Source of the DNA: Novosphingobium sp.
GTDB taxonomy: Bacteria; Pseudomonadota; Alphaproteobacteria; Sphingomonadales; Sphingomonadaceae
NCBI GenBank assembly: GCA_016719755.1
Contig: JADJYM010000016.1
Coordinates: 496,001-560,000, forward strand
Direction: 5' to 3'
DNA: 64,000 bases
Below the pieces are notes generated by a model. That model was given only the letters and a program-made list of their open reading frames with translations, ran no database searches and was not told the DNA's origin. The position numbers and the translations under genes were made by a program. Shown one piece after another: positions 7,788-15,940 of the stretch. Numbering within the stretch: position 1 is the stretch's first letter; every line of letters starts with the position of its first letter.

Positions 7788-8428
7788 GCGCCGCCCCCCG
7801 CATCCACCTCCACCACTGCCGCGACGCGCGTTCGTTTCGCGTGCTGTGGGCGCTGGAGGAACTGGGCCTGCCTTACGAGCTGACCATGATGCCATTTCCG
7901 CCGCGCGTGTTCGTCGAAGGCTACCGCGATGTGAACCCGCTGGGCACCGTGCCCGCTTGCTTCATCGACGGCCAGCTGATGACCGAAAGCGCGGCGATCC
8001 CGCACGTGCTGGCCACGAAATTCGGACCCAGCCCGCTGGCGGTCGCGCCGGACGAGCCGGACTTTCCCGCCTACATGAACTTCCTGATGATGGGCGAGGC
8101 GACGCTGACTTTCCCGCAGACGATCCACCTGCGCTACACCCGGCTGGAGCCGCCCGAGCGCCGCGTGGCCCAGGCGGCCGAGGATTATGCCCAGTGGTTC
8201 GGATCGCGCCTGCGCAATGCCGAAGCGATGATGCAGGGCGACTACGCCGCCGCCGGACGTTTCACCATGGCTGACATTTCGGTGGGCTATGCGGTGATGC
8301 TGGCCCGCCAGATCGGACTGGAAGAGCAGCTGACCCCCGGGATGCAGGCCTATTTCGACCGCCTCAGCCAGCGCGAAGGCTTCCGCCGCGCGCAGGCGGC
8401 GCAGGGGCCGGGCGGGCTGGGGCTGTAA
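7784..8428 (+). CDS. Glutathione S-transferase family protein
   Basis: A 214-residue cytosolic GST. The N-terminal thioredoxin-like domain has HHCRDARSFRVLWALEELGLPYEL, the VNPLGTVPACFIDGQLMTESAAI cis-Pro and Glu-Ser glutathione-binding region, and the C-terminal helical domain has RFTMADISVGYAVMLA (the N-capping motif with Asp). It uses a GTG start overlapping the YqaA stop (GTGA), suggesting co-transcription. It would conjugate or isomerise electrophiles with glutathione; the specific substrate cannot be told from sequence. Confidence 0.85.
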   Translation: MSAAPRIHLHHCRDARSFRVLWALEELGLPYELTMMPFPPRVFVEGYRDVNPLGTVPACFIDGQLMTESAAIPHVLATKFGPSPLAVAPDEPDFPAYMNFLMMGEATLTFPQTIHLRYTRLEPPERRVAQAAEDYAQWFGSRLRNAEAMMQGDYAAAGRFTMADISVGYAVMLARQIGLEEQLTPGMQAYFDRLSQREGFRRAQAAQGPGGLGL

Positions 8429-8437
8429 TCCTGCCGG

Positions 8438-10087
8438 TTACCTGACCAGCGGCGAATCGCGGTCCAGCGCCGTGCGGGCCGCCGCCAGCACCTGCATGGC
8501 CACCGGATCGAGCTGGCGCAGCCGCAGCGATGCTTCGGCCTCGCGCTGGGCACCGGCGGCATCGCCTGCCGCCAACAGCGCCGCCGCCAGATCGCGGCGC
8601 ACCGGATACCAGAACGCGGGCGGATCGGAAAAGTCGGAGAACTCCTCGGTCTCCTCGATCTCGGCGGCCTTGCGGAACAGGTCGGCGGCATCTTTCCAGC
8701 GCGCTTCGGCCATGGCGATCCGCCCTTCCAGCACGGCGCGGGTGATGCCCAGCATCTGTTCGGCGGCCACCGCATCCCGTTCGGGCTTGCCCTGGACCAG
8801 GGTGAGCGGGATCGCTGCCGCTTCGGCCCGCGCCCCGGTCAGGTCGCCCGCCCAGACCAGGCTTTCGCCCCGGGCATAGTGCCAGGCCGCCTTGAGGTAG
8901 CCCAGCTTGGGTTCAGGCAGGGCGCCAACGCTGGCGGGATCGAACCGGGCGAGCGCGAAATAGCCCGAGGCGGCCAGCAGCTGGCTCCACGGCCTGGCCT
9001 TGTCATCGGTGGCGGACCGTTCGACCAGCGGGCGGGCAAGATCCAGCGCGATCCGCGAATCCCCGGCCATCAGCGCGCCGCCCAGTCCATAGATCACGTT
9101 GTGGGCATGATAGGGCAGATCCCAGACCCCCTTGGGATCGGGCAGGCCCAGCGCGCGGGCATTGGCCTTGCCCAGCTCCACCGCCGCGCGGTTGGTCCGG
9201 GCCGCATCCTGATAGCGCCCCACCCAGTACCAGGTGTGGCTGGGCATGTGGACCAGGTGGCTGGCGCGCGGGGCAAGGCCAGCCAGGCGATCGGCATAGG
9301 CTTCGGCAAGTTCGGGTTTGCCGATCACTTCGGTGGCGTGGATATAGAAATGGATCGCGGGGGTATGGTCGGGCGCGCGCTTCAGCACCTTTTCCAGCAG
9401 CACCACGGCGGCCTGCATCGCGGCATGATCATAATCGCTGCCATCGTCGGCAAAGGCCGAAACCATCAGCGCGTCGGCGGCGAGGCCCAGAATCTCGTTG
9501 TCATCGGGAAAGCGCGCCGCGGCGGCCTGCATGGCGGCGGCGTAGCGGTCATCGGCGCGGGCTGTATCCTTTCCCGGCGCATAGCGCAGCACCAGCGCAT
9601 CGGTCAGCGCGCGTTCCTTGGCGGTACCGGAACGCCGCACACCGGCCTGCGCCTCGCGGGCCAGCACCAGCAGCGGTCCGCGCTCCTTGGCATCCTTGCC
9701 ATAGTTGATCGTCGGCCCGTCGGTCAGCGCCAGTCCCCACTTGCACATCGCGCAGGCGGGATCGAGCCGGACCGCCTCGGTCATGGCCGCCACCGCCGCG
9801 CGGTGGGCGAAGGCGGCGTGGAGCTCAAGCCCGTTGGCGAAGAACTTCTGCGCTTCGGCATTGCCGGTGCTGACCGCAAAGCCGCCGTTGCCATAACCGG
9901 GCAGCAGCGTCGCGGTGCGGGGAACCATGGCATCGTCGTGGCGGTGCTGCTGGTCCTGCGCTTCGGCTGCGGGGGCGGCGGGATGCTGCGCGTGGTCCTG
10001 GCCGTGAAGGTCCTGCGCCAGCGCGCCCGTCGGCGCGCCCAGCGCCAGCAAAAGGCCGCCCAGCCAGCCCGCGCCATGGTGTCGCAT
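8438..10087 (-). CDS. Exported TPR-repeat protein with His-rich N-terminus
   Basis: About 549 residues. The ATG has a strong GGGGGAGAG ribosome-binding site and opens a signal peptide (MRHHGAGWLGGLLLALGAPTGALAQ, cleavage near residue 25). Residues 28-51 hold about seven His in an Asp/Gln/His-rich stretch. A CxxC pair (C112/C115) lies in DPACAMCKWGLAL, and tetratricopeptide-like helix pairs fill the rest (for example HTPAIHFYIHATEVIGKPE and HLVHMPSHTWYWVGRYQDA, itself rich in conserved His). Periplasmic location is likely. The His-rich tail and CxxC suggest metal or heme contact, which is inference. It follows the SDR gene on the same strand. Confidence 0.72.
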   Translation of the reverse strand: MRHHGAGWLGGLLLALGAPTGALAQDLHGQDHAQHPAAPAAEAQDQQHRHDDAMVPRTATLLPGYGNGGFAVSTGNAEAQKFFANGLELHAAFAHRAAVAAMTEAVRLDPACAMCKWGLALTDGPTINYGKDAKERGPLLVLAREAQAGVRRSGTAKERALTDALVLRYAPGKDTARADDRYAAAMQAAAARFPDDNEILGLAADALMVSAFADDGSDYDHAAMQAAVVLLEKVLKRAPDHTPAIHFYIHATEVIGKPELAEAYADRLAGLAPRASHLVHMPSHTWYWVGRYQDAARTNRAAVELGKANARALGLPDPKGVWDLPYHAHNVIYGLGGALMAGDSRIALDLARPLVERSATDDKARPWSQLLAASGYFALARFDPASVGALPEPKLGYLKAAWHYARGESLVWAGDLTGARAEAAAIPLTLVQGKPERDAVAAEQMLGITRAVLEGRIAMAEARWKDAADLFRKAAEIEETEEFSDFSDPPAFWYPVRRDLAAALLAAGDAAGAQREAEASLRLRQLDPVAMQVLAAARTALDRDSPLVR

Positions 10088-10154
10088 CGCACTCTCCCCC
10101 AGATGATCGGGCAAAGCTTGCAGGTTTCAGGGCGCTTGTCACCTGCGGCGGCGA

Positions 10155-10921
10155 TCAGGGGGCGGTGGGGGGCACCGTATAGTTCAGCCCCAGCCGTCCG
10201 CCATCGGGGTAGATCGTCTGCCCGGTGACATAGGAGCTTTCGCCGCAGGCCAGGAACACGGCAATCGCCGCGACTTCCTCCGGCTCGCCGCAGCGGCCCA
10301 GCGGCGTGCGGGAAAGGATGCGCTCCTCCGCCGCGCGGTCGGACATGATGGTGCGCAGCATCTCGGTCAGGATCGATCCCGGGCCGATCGCGTTGACCCG
10401 GATCCCGCGCGGGCGAGCGCCAGCGCGGTGACATTGGTCAGCTGCTTCATCGCGCCCTTGCTGATCGCGTAGGGAATTTGGTCAGGGATCGCCAGCACGG
10501 CGTTGACCGAGCTCATGTTCACCACGGCGGCGCCTTCGCCCATCAGCCGCGCCGCGCCCTGCGTGGCCCACAGCGCGGACTTGAGGTTGGTGGCGAAGAC
10601 CCGGTCGAAGTCCTCCTCGGTCAGGGCGTCGAGGCTGGCGGCGTGGGTGATCCCGGCATTGTTGACCAGCACGTCCAGCCCGCCCCAGCGCGCGGCGGCG
10701 CGTTCCATCAGGCGCTCGACCTCGGCCTTGCGGGACACGTCGCAGGTGAAGGCTTCGCCGCCCAGTTCCGCCGCCGTCGCGGACAGGGCTGCGGCATCGA
10801 TGTCGGCCAGCAGCAGCTGCGCGCCCTCGGCGGCGAAGGCGGTGGCGATCGCCTTGCCGATCCCGCGCGCCGCGCCGGTGATGATCGCGCGCTTGCCCGC
10901 CAGGCGCTGCTGGGCAATCAT
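10155..10921 (-). CDS. Short-chain dehydrogenase/reductase (SDR), apparent frameshift
   Basis: A classical SDR of about 255 residues. It has the nucleotide-binding IITGAARGIGKAIA glycine motif, LVNNAGIT, catalytic Ser in VVNMSSVNAV, and the Tyr-Lys pair in PYAISKGAMKQL. The frame breaks after TALALA: one missing base in the GGG run at 10411-10413 would give ALAPRGIRVNAIGPG and continue into the intact C-terminus (LGRCGEPEEVAAIAVFLACGESSYVTGQTI). It lies 7 bases downstream of the lipoprotein gene. The substrate is unknown. Proximity to serine palmitoyltransferase makes a sphingoid-base reductase role conceivable but unproven. Confidence 0.8.
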
Positions 10922-10928
10922 CGCCCGG

Positions 10929-11816
10929 TCAGTACGCCGAGAGGTAGTTCTGCAACTGCCCCATCCGGTTCTGGGCTTCGTTGGCCTGGCAATTGAGCGT
11001 GGCCACGGCCTGACCGGTCGGGTCGGTCGCGCTTTGCAGGCCGTGGACCTTGCAGGACGCATCCTTGCGCTTGATCCAGACGCGCTGTTCGGCCAGCAGC
11101 TGTTGGCGCACTTCGGGCGAGAGGCCCTGCCACACGGCCGTCAGCGCCTCGTCCGCCGTCTTGCGGGCCAGGGTCGCCTGTTCGATCGAGGCGCGGTTGG
11201 CGGCGTTGATCGCCTCCTCTTCCTGCTTGGCGGCCAGCGCCGCGTTCTCGGCCTCCATCCGCTGCCGGTTTTCCAGGTTGGAGCGCAGCAGCGATGCGGC
11301 CAGCACTTCTCCGAAGACGCCCAGCTTGGCATCGGCGTCCTCGAATTCGGCAACGATCTTGGTGCCATCGTCGGTCGGCTGGACGCTGTAGTCGAGATCG
11401 CCGGTCAGGTAATCGGCGCCCTTGTCTACCCCGGCGGCATCGGCGGCATCGTCAAGGCCGGGAAGTCCGGCGATCTCGCGGGCCTTGGCGGCATCGTCGA
11501 ACACGTTCGTGCCGAACACGATCTTGAGGTTGCCGGTGCAGAACCGCTTGGTGCTGTTGGGATCTTCCTTGGTGGTCCGGATATTCTCGATCACCAGCTT
11601 GAGATCGGCAATCGCCGCACGGACTTTCGATCCGCCCACCGCCAGCTTGCCGTCGCTTCCCTTTGCATTGGCAAGGACGATCTTCTGAAGGCTGTCGCGG
11701 ATGGCGATTTCCAGCGCGGCCTTGGCATCCTCGTCGGAACAGGTGGTGTTGGCCTTGCCGCAGGCACCCAGCGCCAGCGCCGAAACGATGGCCAAGATCA
11801 GCCGGAACCTTTTCAC
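10929..11816 (-). CDS. Lipoprotein with C-terminal LprI/DUF1311-like domain
   Basis: A 295-residue secreted lipoprotein. The N-terminus MKRFRLILAIVSALALGAC is a lipobox with Cys19. The middle (TTCSDEDAKAALEIAIRDSL and a LDYSVQPTDDG region) has no family I recognise. Residues 205-250 form an alpha-helical, Ala/Glu-rich stretch, followed by LSPEVRQQLLAEQRVWIKRKDASC and CQANEAQNRMGQLQ, which resembles the DUF1311/LprI domain with its paired Cys. Homologues are periplasmic and some inhibit lysozyme. It is encoded between serine palmitoyltransferase and an SDR. Confidence 0.68.
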   Translation of the reverse strand: MKRFRLILAIVSALALGACGKANTTCSDEDAKAALEIAIRDSLQKIVLANAKGSDGKLAVGGSKVRAAIADLKLVIENIRTTKEDPNSTKRFCTGNLKIVFGTNVFDDAAKAREIAGLPGLDDAADAAGVDKGADYLTGDLDYSVQPTDDGTKIVAEFEDADAKLGVFGEVLAASLLRSNLENRQRMEAENAALAAKQEEEAINAANRASIEQATLARKTADEALTAVWQGLSPEVRQQLLAEQRVWIKRKDASCKVHGLQSATDPTGQAVATLNCQANEAQNRMGQLQNYLSAY

Positions 11817-11895
11817 ATCTGCCCCCTGCGTTCAAGCGCTTCAGGGCTTTAGTGCATCAGCGGACCTGCATGCGTCAACACGGCTTGCCGCGCGC

Positions 11896-13094
11896 TCAGA
11901 TGATCCCGACAGTCTTCCCGGCGCGTTCGAACATGCCGATGATGGTCTGGACCTGCTCGGCGCTGTGTTCCGCGCAAAGCGAGCAGCGCAGCAGGGTCAT
12001 GCCCGCAGGCGTTGCGGGCGGGCGGGCGAGGTTGACGTAAAGCCCTTCGTGCAGCAGCGCTTCCCACATTGCCGCGCCGCGCTCCAGATCGGGCATGATC
12101 ACCGCGATGATCGCCGACTGCGGTTCTTCGGTGCCAAGCTGGAAGCCCTTGTCCCGCAGGCCCTTGTGCAGGGTCTTGGAATTCTCCCACAAATGGGCGC
12201 GCTTGTTGCCCGCGTGCATCAGCTTGCGGATCGAGGTGCAGGCGGTGGCGACCACTGATGGCGGCAGGCTGGCGGTGAAGACATGGGGGCGGCAGACCAG
12301 CCGCATGATCTCGAACTTGGGATGGTTCGATACGCAGAAGCCGCCGACCGTGCCAACCGACTTGGAAAAGGTGCCGATCACGAAGTCGACATCGTCCAGC
12401 ACGCCCTGGTCCTCGGCCACGCCGCGCCCGTTGGGGCCGATGAAGCCCATCGAATGCGCCTCGTCCACCAGCACCATCGCGCCGTTTTCCTTGGCGACCC
12501 GGATCATCTCCTTCAGCGGGGCGATGTCGCCCAGCATCGAATAGACGCCTTCCAGCACGACCAGCTTGCCCGCGCCTTCGGGAATGCGCTTCAGGCGCTT
12601 TTCCATCGCCACGATGTCATTGTGCTTGAAGGGCACGACCTCGGCATCGCCCATCTTGCAGCCATCCCAGATCGAGGCGTGGCTGTCGATGTCGAGGACG
12701 ATGTAATCGCCCTTTCCGGCAATCGTCGAAATGATTCCGAGGTTGGCCTGGTAGCCGGTCGAGAACACCATGGCGTGATCCATGGCGTAGAATTCCTTGA
12801 GCGCTTCCTCGACGGCGCGGTGCCCGGCATAGGTGCCGTTGAGCACGCGGCTGCCGGTGGTGCCCGAGCCGAAATCGTCAAGCGCCTGTTTTCCGGCCTC
12901 GATCACGTCGGGATCGAAGGTCATCCCCATGTAGTTGTAGGTGCCCAGCAGGATCGTCTCGCGCCCGTTGCACACCGCGACCGTGGGCGAGAGAACCTTT
13001 CCATCACCAGGCTGAACGGGTCTTCCACCCCGGAAGCCAGCAGGTTGGCGCGCATCTCGATCAGCGGATCGAACTTGGAGAACAGGTCGGTCAT
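11896..13094 (-). CDS. spt: Serine palmitoyltransferase, apparent frameshift
   Basis: A PLP-dependent alpha-oxoamine synthase joining L-serine and a fatty acyl thioester to give 3-ketosphinganine, the first step of sphingolipid synthesis. Blocks seen are ETILLGTYNYMGMTFDPDV, FGSGTTGSRVLNGTY, DIDSHASIWDGC, VDEAHSMGFIGPNGRG, the PLP-lysine GTFSKSVGTVGGF and RPPATPAGMTLLRCSLCAEH. Close recall of the Sphingomonas enzyme separates it from 5-aminolevulinate synthase. The first 33 residues (MTDLFSKFDPLIEMRANLL) are out of frame: one missing base in the TTT run at 12998-13000 restores VMEKVLSPTVAV. About 399 residues. The ACP gene is 9 bases upstream. Confidence 0.9.
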
Positions 13095-13103
13095 GGTCGG
13101 TCC

Positions 13104-13343
13104 TCAGCCCTGCAGCTTGGTCACGGCGTCGATCAGCTGGCCGTAGTTCTCGATCTCGGCCTGCTGGTTCATGCTGATGATGATGTCGAATGCATCCTCG
13201 ATCTCGGCGACGAAATCCATCACGGTCAGGCTGTCGAATTCCAGATCGCCGGCAAAGGTGGTCGTATCGGTGACCTCTACGCCCTTCTTGTTGAAGGGCT
13301 CGATCAGTGCGGCGATCTTCGCGGCGGTTGCGGCGCGGTCCAT
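13104..13343 (-). CDS. Acyl carrier protein dedicated to sphingolipid synthesis
   Basis: A 79-residue acidic ACP. The 4'-phosphopantetheine site is Ser38 in GDLEFDSLTVMDFV, followed by the acidic recognition helix EIEDAFDIIISMNQ. It is encoded 9 bases before serine palmitoyltransferase. In Caulobacter and Sphingomonas an ACP in this position delivers the acyl chain to SPT in place of acyl-CoA, so a paired function is likely. It differs from housekeeping AcpP, which carries GADSLD and a different C-terminus. Confidence 0.88.
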   Translation of the reverse strand: MDRAATAAKIAALIEPFNKKGVEVTDTTTFAGDLEFDSLTVMDFVAEIEDAFDIIISMNQQAEIENYGQLIDAVTKLQG

Positions 13344-13417
13344 GATATCAATGCTCCCGAAGGTGTTGCCCGGCGCAATGGCCTAAGAATGGGGCGGAAT
13401 ATAGGCGAAAATACGCT

Positions 13418-13795
13418 TCAGGCGGCCGTCTTTTCGACCAGGCCCTTCACAGCGGCCATGAAAGGACCGATCGAAACGGGCTTGGCGAGATAGCCTTCGG
13501 CACCCGCATCCCTGATGCGTTCCTCGTCGCCCTTGCCGGCATAGGCGGTTACCGCAAGCACCGGAATCGCCCGTAGCGTGCTGTCGCGCTTGGCCGCTTC
13601 GATCAGATCCAGCCCGGAAACATTGGGCAACTGGATGTCCATGATGATCAGGTTGGGCACGAACTGTCGCGCCCGGTCGAGCGCTTCAAGGCCATCGGCG
13701 CAGGGCTCCACGGCATAGCCCTGGCTTTTCAGCACATCGCAGAACAGCTTGCGGTTGAGGTCGTTGTCCTCGACAACGAGAATGCGCTTTGCCAT
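13418..13795 (-). CDS. divK: Single-domain response regulator DivK
   Basis: A 125-residue receiver domain with no output domain. The acidic pocket is E9/D10, the phosphoacceptor is Asp53 (LIIMDIQLPNVSG), followed by VLAVTAYAGKGDEERIRDAGAEGYLAKP with the conserved Thr and Lys. Length and the MDIQLP, AGKGDEERIRDAG and SIGPF blocks match DivK, the cell-cycle regulator that controls DivL/CckA and so CtrA phosphorylation. ctrA lies 7 kb away in this window. Divergent from the DUF3572 gene with essentially no gap. Confidence 0.87.
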   Translation of the reverse strand: MAKRILVVEDNDLNRKLFCDVLKSQGYAVEPCADGLEALDRARQFVPNLIIMDIQLPNVSGLDLIEAAKRDSTLRAIPVLAVTAYAGKGDEERIRDAGAEGYLAKPVSIGPFMAAVKGLVEKTAA

Positions 13796-14106
13796 TGATC
13801 CGCACTACCCCCCTGCAAACGAGGCTGACAATTCTTCGCGAACCCCAATCCCCCGCTCCCGATGCGGCCGTTCTGGCGCTGTCCGCGCTTGGCTGGCTGC
13901 TGGGCGATGGGCCGCGTGCCGAGCGGTTGCTGGCGCTGACTGGCCTGACCCCCGATGCGCTGCGCGGCGGCCTTGGCGATCCCGCCATGCTGGGCGCCGT
14001 GCTGGATTTCCTCTGCGCGCACGAGCCGGATCTGGTTGCGGCAGCCGAGGCACTGAGGGTGCAGCCGCAGAACCTCGTTTCCGCACGCGAAAGTCTGAAT
14101 TCATGA
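13789..14106 (+). CDS. DUF3572 family protein
   Basis: About 100 residues, alpha-helical, beginning near AAVLALSALGWLLGDGPRAERLLALTGLTPDALRGGL and ending AHEPDLVAAAEALRVQPQNLV, the pattern of DUF3572 proteins found next to divK in alphaproteobacteria. The start is uncertain: TTG codons at 13789 and 13795 lie at or inside the divK start on the other strand, and a shorter start is possible. The stop overlaps the next ATG (ATGA). The function of the family is unknown to me. Confidence 0.72.
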   Translation: MPLIRTTPLQTRLTILREPQSPAPDAAVLALSALGWLLGDGPRAERLLALTGLTPDALRGGLGDPAMLGAVLDFLCAHEPDLVAAAEALRVQPQNLVSARESLNS

Positions 14107-14726
14107 GCAAACCCCTGATCATCAGCGACTGCGACGAGGTGCTGCTGCACATGGTCGTGCCGTTCGGCGAGTGGTTGAACGAGACCCAGGGCGTGTCGTT
14201 CAAGCTGGTCGGCAACGATTTTGCCAAGGCGATCCGCAATCGGGATACCGGCGAGCCGGTCGAACCGGCGGAGATCTGGCGCCTGCTCAATGGTTTCTTC
14301 GACAACGAAATGCACCGCCAGACCCCGATCGCGGGCGCGGTTCCCGCGATCAACGCGCTGAAGGACCATGCCGACGTGGTGATCCTGACCAACCTGCACG
14401 ACAAGCATAACGAGGCCCGTGCGCGCCAGCTGGCAGAGCACGGGATCGAGGCGCGGGTTTTCACCAACCAGGGGCCAAAGGGCCCGGCGCTGCAGGCGAT
14501 CCTGGCCGAATATCGCCCCAGCAAGGCGATCTTCATCGACGATCTGGCGCAGCATCACGGCTCGGCGGCGGAAATGGTTCCGCATATCGACCGCCTGCAC
14601 CTGTGCGGTGAGCCGACTCTGGCCCCCCACATCACTTGCGGGTTCGAATCGGGCCACGCCCATGCCCGCATTGACACCTGGGAGCATGCCCTGCCGTGGC
14701 TGCTTTCGCGCATTCAGGAGAAATAG
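14103..14726 (+). CDS. HAD-superfamily hydrolase
   Basis: A 207-residue HAD-like phosphatase. Motif I is SDCDEVLLH (nucleophile Asp9, acid Asp11), motif II is VILTNLHDKHNEARA, and the Lys and acidic motifs are in QGPKGPAL and AIFIDDLAQHHGSAAE. The start overlaps the preceding DUF3572 gene by ATGA. It is probably a small-molecule phosphatase; the substrate is unknown. Followed after 1 base by a RidA gene, suggesting one transcript. Confidence 0.82.
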   Translation: MSKPLIISDCDEVLLHMVVPFGEWLNETQGVSFKLVGNDFAKAIRNRDTGEPVEPAEIWRLLNGFFDNEMHRQTPIAGAVPAINALKDHADVVILTNLHDKHNEARARQLAEHGIEARVFTNQGPKGPALQAILAEYRPSKAIFIDDLAQHHGSAAEMVPHIDRLHLCGEPTLAPHITCGFESGHAHARIDTWEHALPWLLSRIQEK

Positions 14727-14727
14727 G

Positions 14728-15189
14728 ATGAGCATCGAAGCGAAACTGGCCGAACTCGGCCTGACCCTGCCGGAAGCAGCCGCACCGGTTGCCGCCTATG
14801 TGCCGGTCGTGGTTGCAGGCGGACTTGCGCACGTGTCGGGACAGGTCTCGATCGTCGGCGGACAGCTGCTCAAGGGGCGGCTGGGCGAGGATCTCACCCT
14901 CGAACAGGGGGTAGAGGGTGCGCAGGCGTGCGCGCTGATGATCCTGGCGCAGCTCAAGGCAGCGCTCGGTTCGCTCGACCGGGTCGAGCGGGTGGTGAAG
15001 CTTGGCGCCTTCGTCAACAGCACGGCGGCTTTCACCGACCAGCCCAAGGTCGCCAACGGGGCCTCCGAACTGATGGTCGCGGTATTCGGCGAGGCTGGCA
15101 AGCACGCCCGCAGCGCGGTCGGCGTGCCCAGTCTCCCGCTCGGCGTCGCGGTCGAAGTGGATGCCATCGTTGCCGTTCGCGCTGATTGA
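14728..15189 (+). CDS. RidA family (YjgF/YER057c) protein
   Basis: A 153-residue protein of the atypical, longer RidA branch: AYVPVVVAGGLAHVSGQVSIVGGQLLKG, LKAALGSLDRVERVVKLGAFVNST, and GEAGKHARSAVGVPSLPLGVAVEVDAI. Canonical RidA hydrolyses reactive enamine/imine intermediates formed by PLP enzymes, using an Arg in the xRxxVGVxxLP region; here it is ARSAVGVPSLP. Good AGGAG ribosome-binding site. The 3' end overlaps the following GDPD gene by 29 bases. Confidence 0.88.
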   Translation: MSIEAKLAELGLTLPEAAAPVAAYVPVVVAGGLAHVSGQVSIVGGQLLKGRLGEDLTLEQGVEGAQACALMILAQLKAALGSLDRVERVVKLGAFVNSTAAFTDQPKVANGASELMVAVFGEAGKHARSAVGVPSLPLGVAVEVDAIVAVRAD

Positions 15190-15940
15190 TCGCTGGCGGG
15201 CACCCGCGCCCCGGCCTGAAAAAGTCGCCTGGCTGGGTGAGTGCGACTATGCCCACCGGGGGCTGCATGGCGCCGGAGTGCCTGAAAACTCGCCAGCTGC
15301 TTTCGCCGGGGCCATCGCGCGGGGCATGGGGATCGAATGCGATGTGCGCCGCTCTCTCGACGGGCAGGCGATGGTGTTTCACGACGCAACGCTGGAACGG
15401 ATGACGGGTGAGACCGGATCTGTCCGCCAGCGCAGTGCGGAGGAACTGGGCCGGATCGTGCTTGCGGGTGGCAGTGACACGATCCCCACGCTGCGCCAGG
15501 TTCTGGACCAGATCGCCGGACAGGTTCCGGTGCTGATCGAGATCAAGTCGCAGCAGGGATCGCGCGGGCGGGTATCGGCGCTGTGCCTGGCGGTGCGCCG
15601 GGTCCTGGAAGGCTATCAGGGGCTTCATGCGGTGATGAGCTTCGATCCGCGCGTGGTGCGCTGGTTTGCGGACCATTCCCCGCTGACGGTACGCGGCCTG
15701 GTCGTCACCGAAGAGGATGACAAGGCGCTGCCCGGCATGGTCCGGCGCCGCCTGGCACTGTGGCACGCGCGGCCCGATTTCCTTGCCTACGACGTGCGCG
15801 ACCTGCCCAGCCGCTTTGCCGCTGCCCAGCGTCGGCGCGGCCTGCCGGTGACGACCTGGACGGTCAAGAGCGCCGAACACCGCGAGCGCGCGAGCGCCCA
15901 TGCCGATGCGCCGATTGCGGAGGGCGCGGGCGTCCAGTGA
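15161..15940 (+). CDS. Glycerophosphodiester phosphodiesterase family protein
   Basis: A 259-residue TIM-barrel phosphodiesterase. The catalytic pair is seen in YAHRGLHGAGVPENS (HRG) and IECDVRRSLDGQAMVFHDATLERMTG (E-x-D and FHD), with VPVLIEIKSQQG as the metal-binding Glu strand. It has no signal peptide, so it is probably cytoplasmic; the family hydrolyses glycerophosphodiesters to glycerol-3-phosphate. The C-terminus (TTWTVKSAEHRERASAHAD) is typical. It overlaps the gene on each side. Confidence 0.87.
   Translation: MPSLPFALIDRWRAPAPRPEKVAWLGECDYAHRGLHGAGVPENSPAAFAGAIARGMGIECDVRRSLDGQAMVFHDATLERMTGETGSVRQRSAEELGRIVLAGGSDTIPTLRQVLDQIAGQVPVLIEIKSQQGSRGRVSALCLAVRRVLEGYQGLHAVMSFDPRVVRWFADHSPLTVRGLVVTEEDDKALPGMVRRRLALWHARPDFLAYDVRDLPSRFAAAQRRRGLPVTTWTVKSAEHRERASAHADAPIAEGAGVQ

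Noticed and set aside
11896-13094. Reading as 5-aminolevulinate synthase or KBL
   Set aside because: The fold family is the same, but YNYMGMTFDPDV, SGTTGSRVLNGTY and the adjacent ACP fit serine palmitoyltransferase better.
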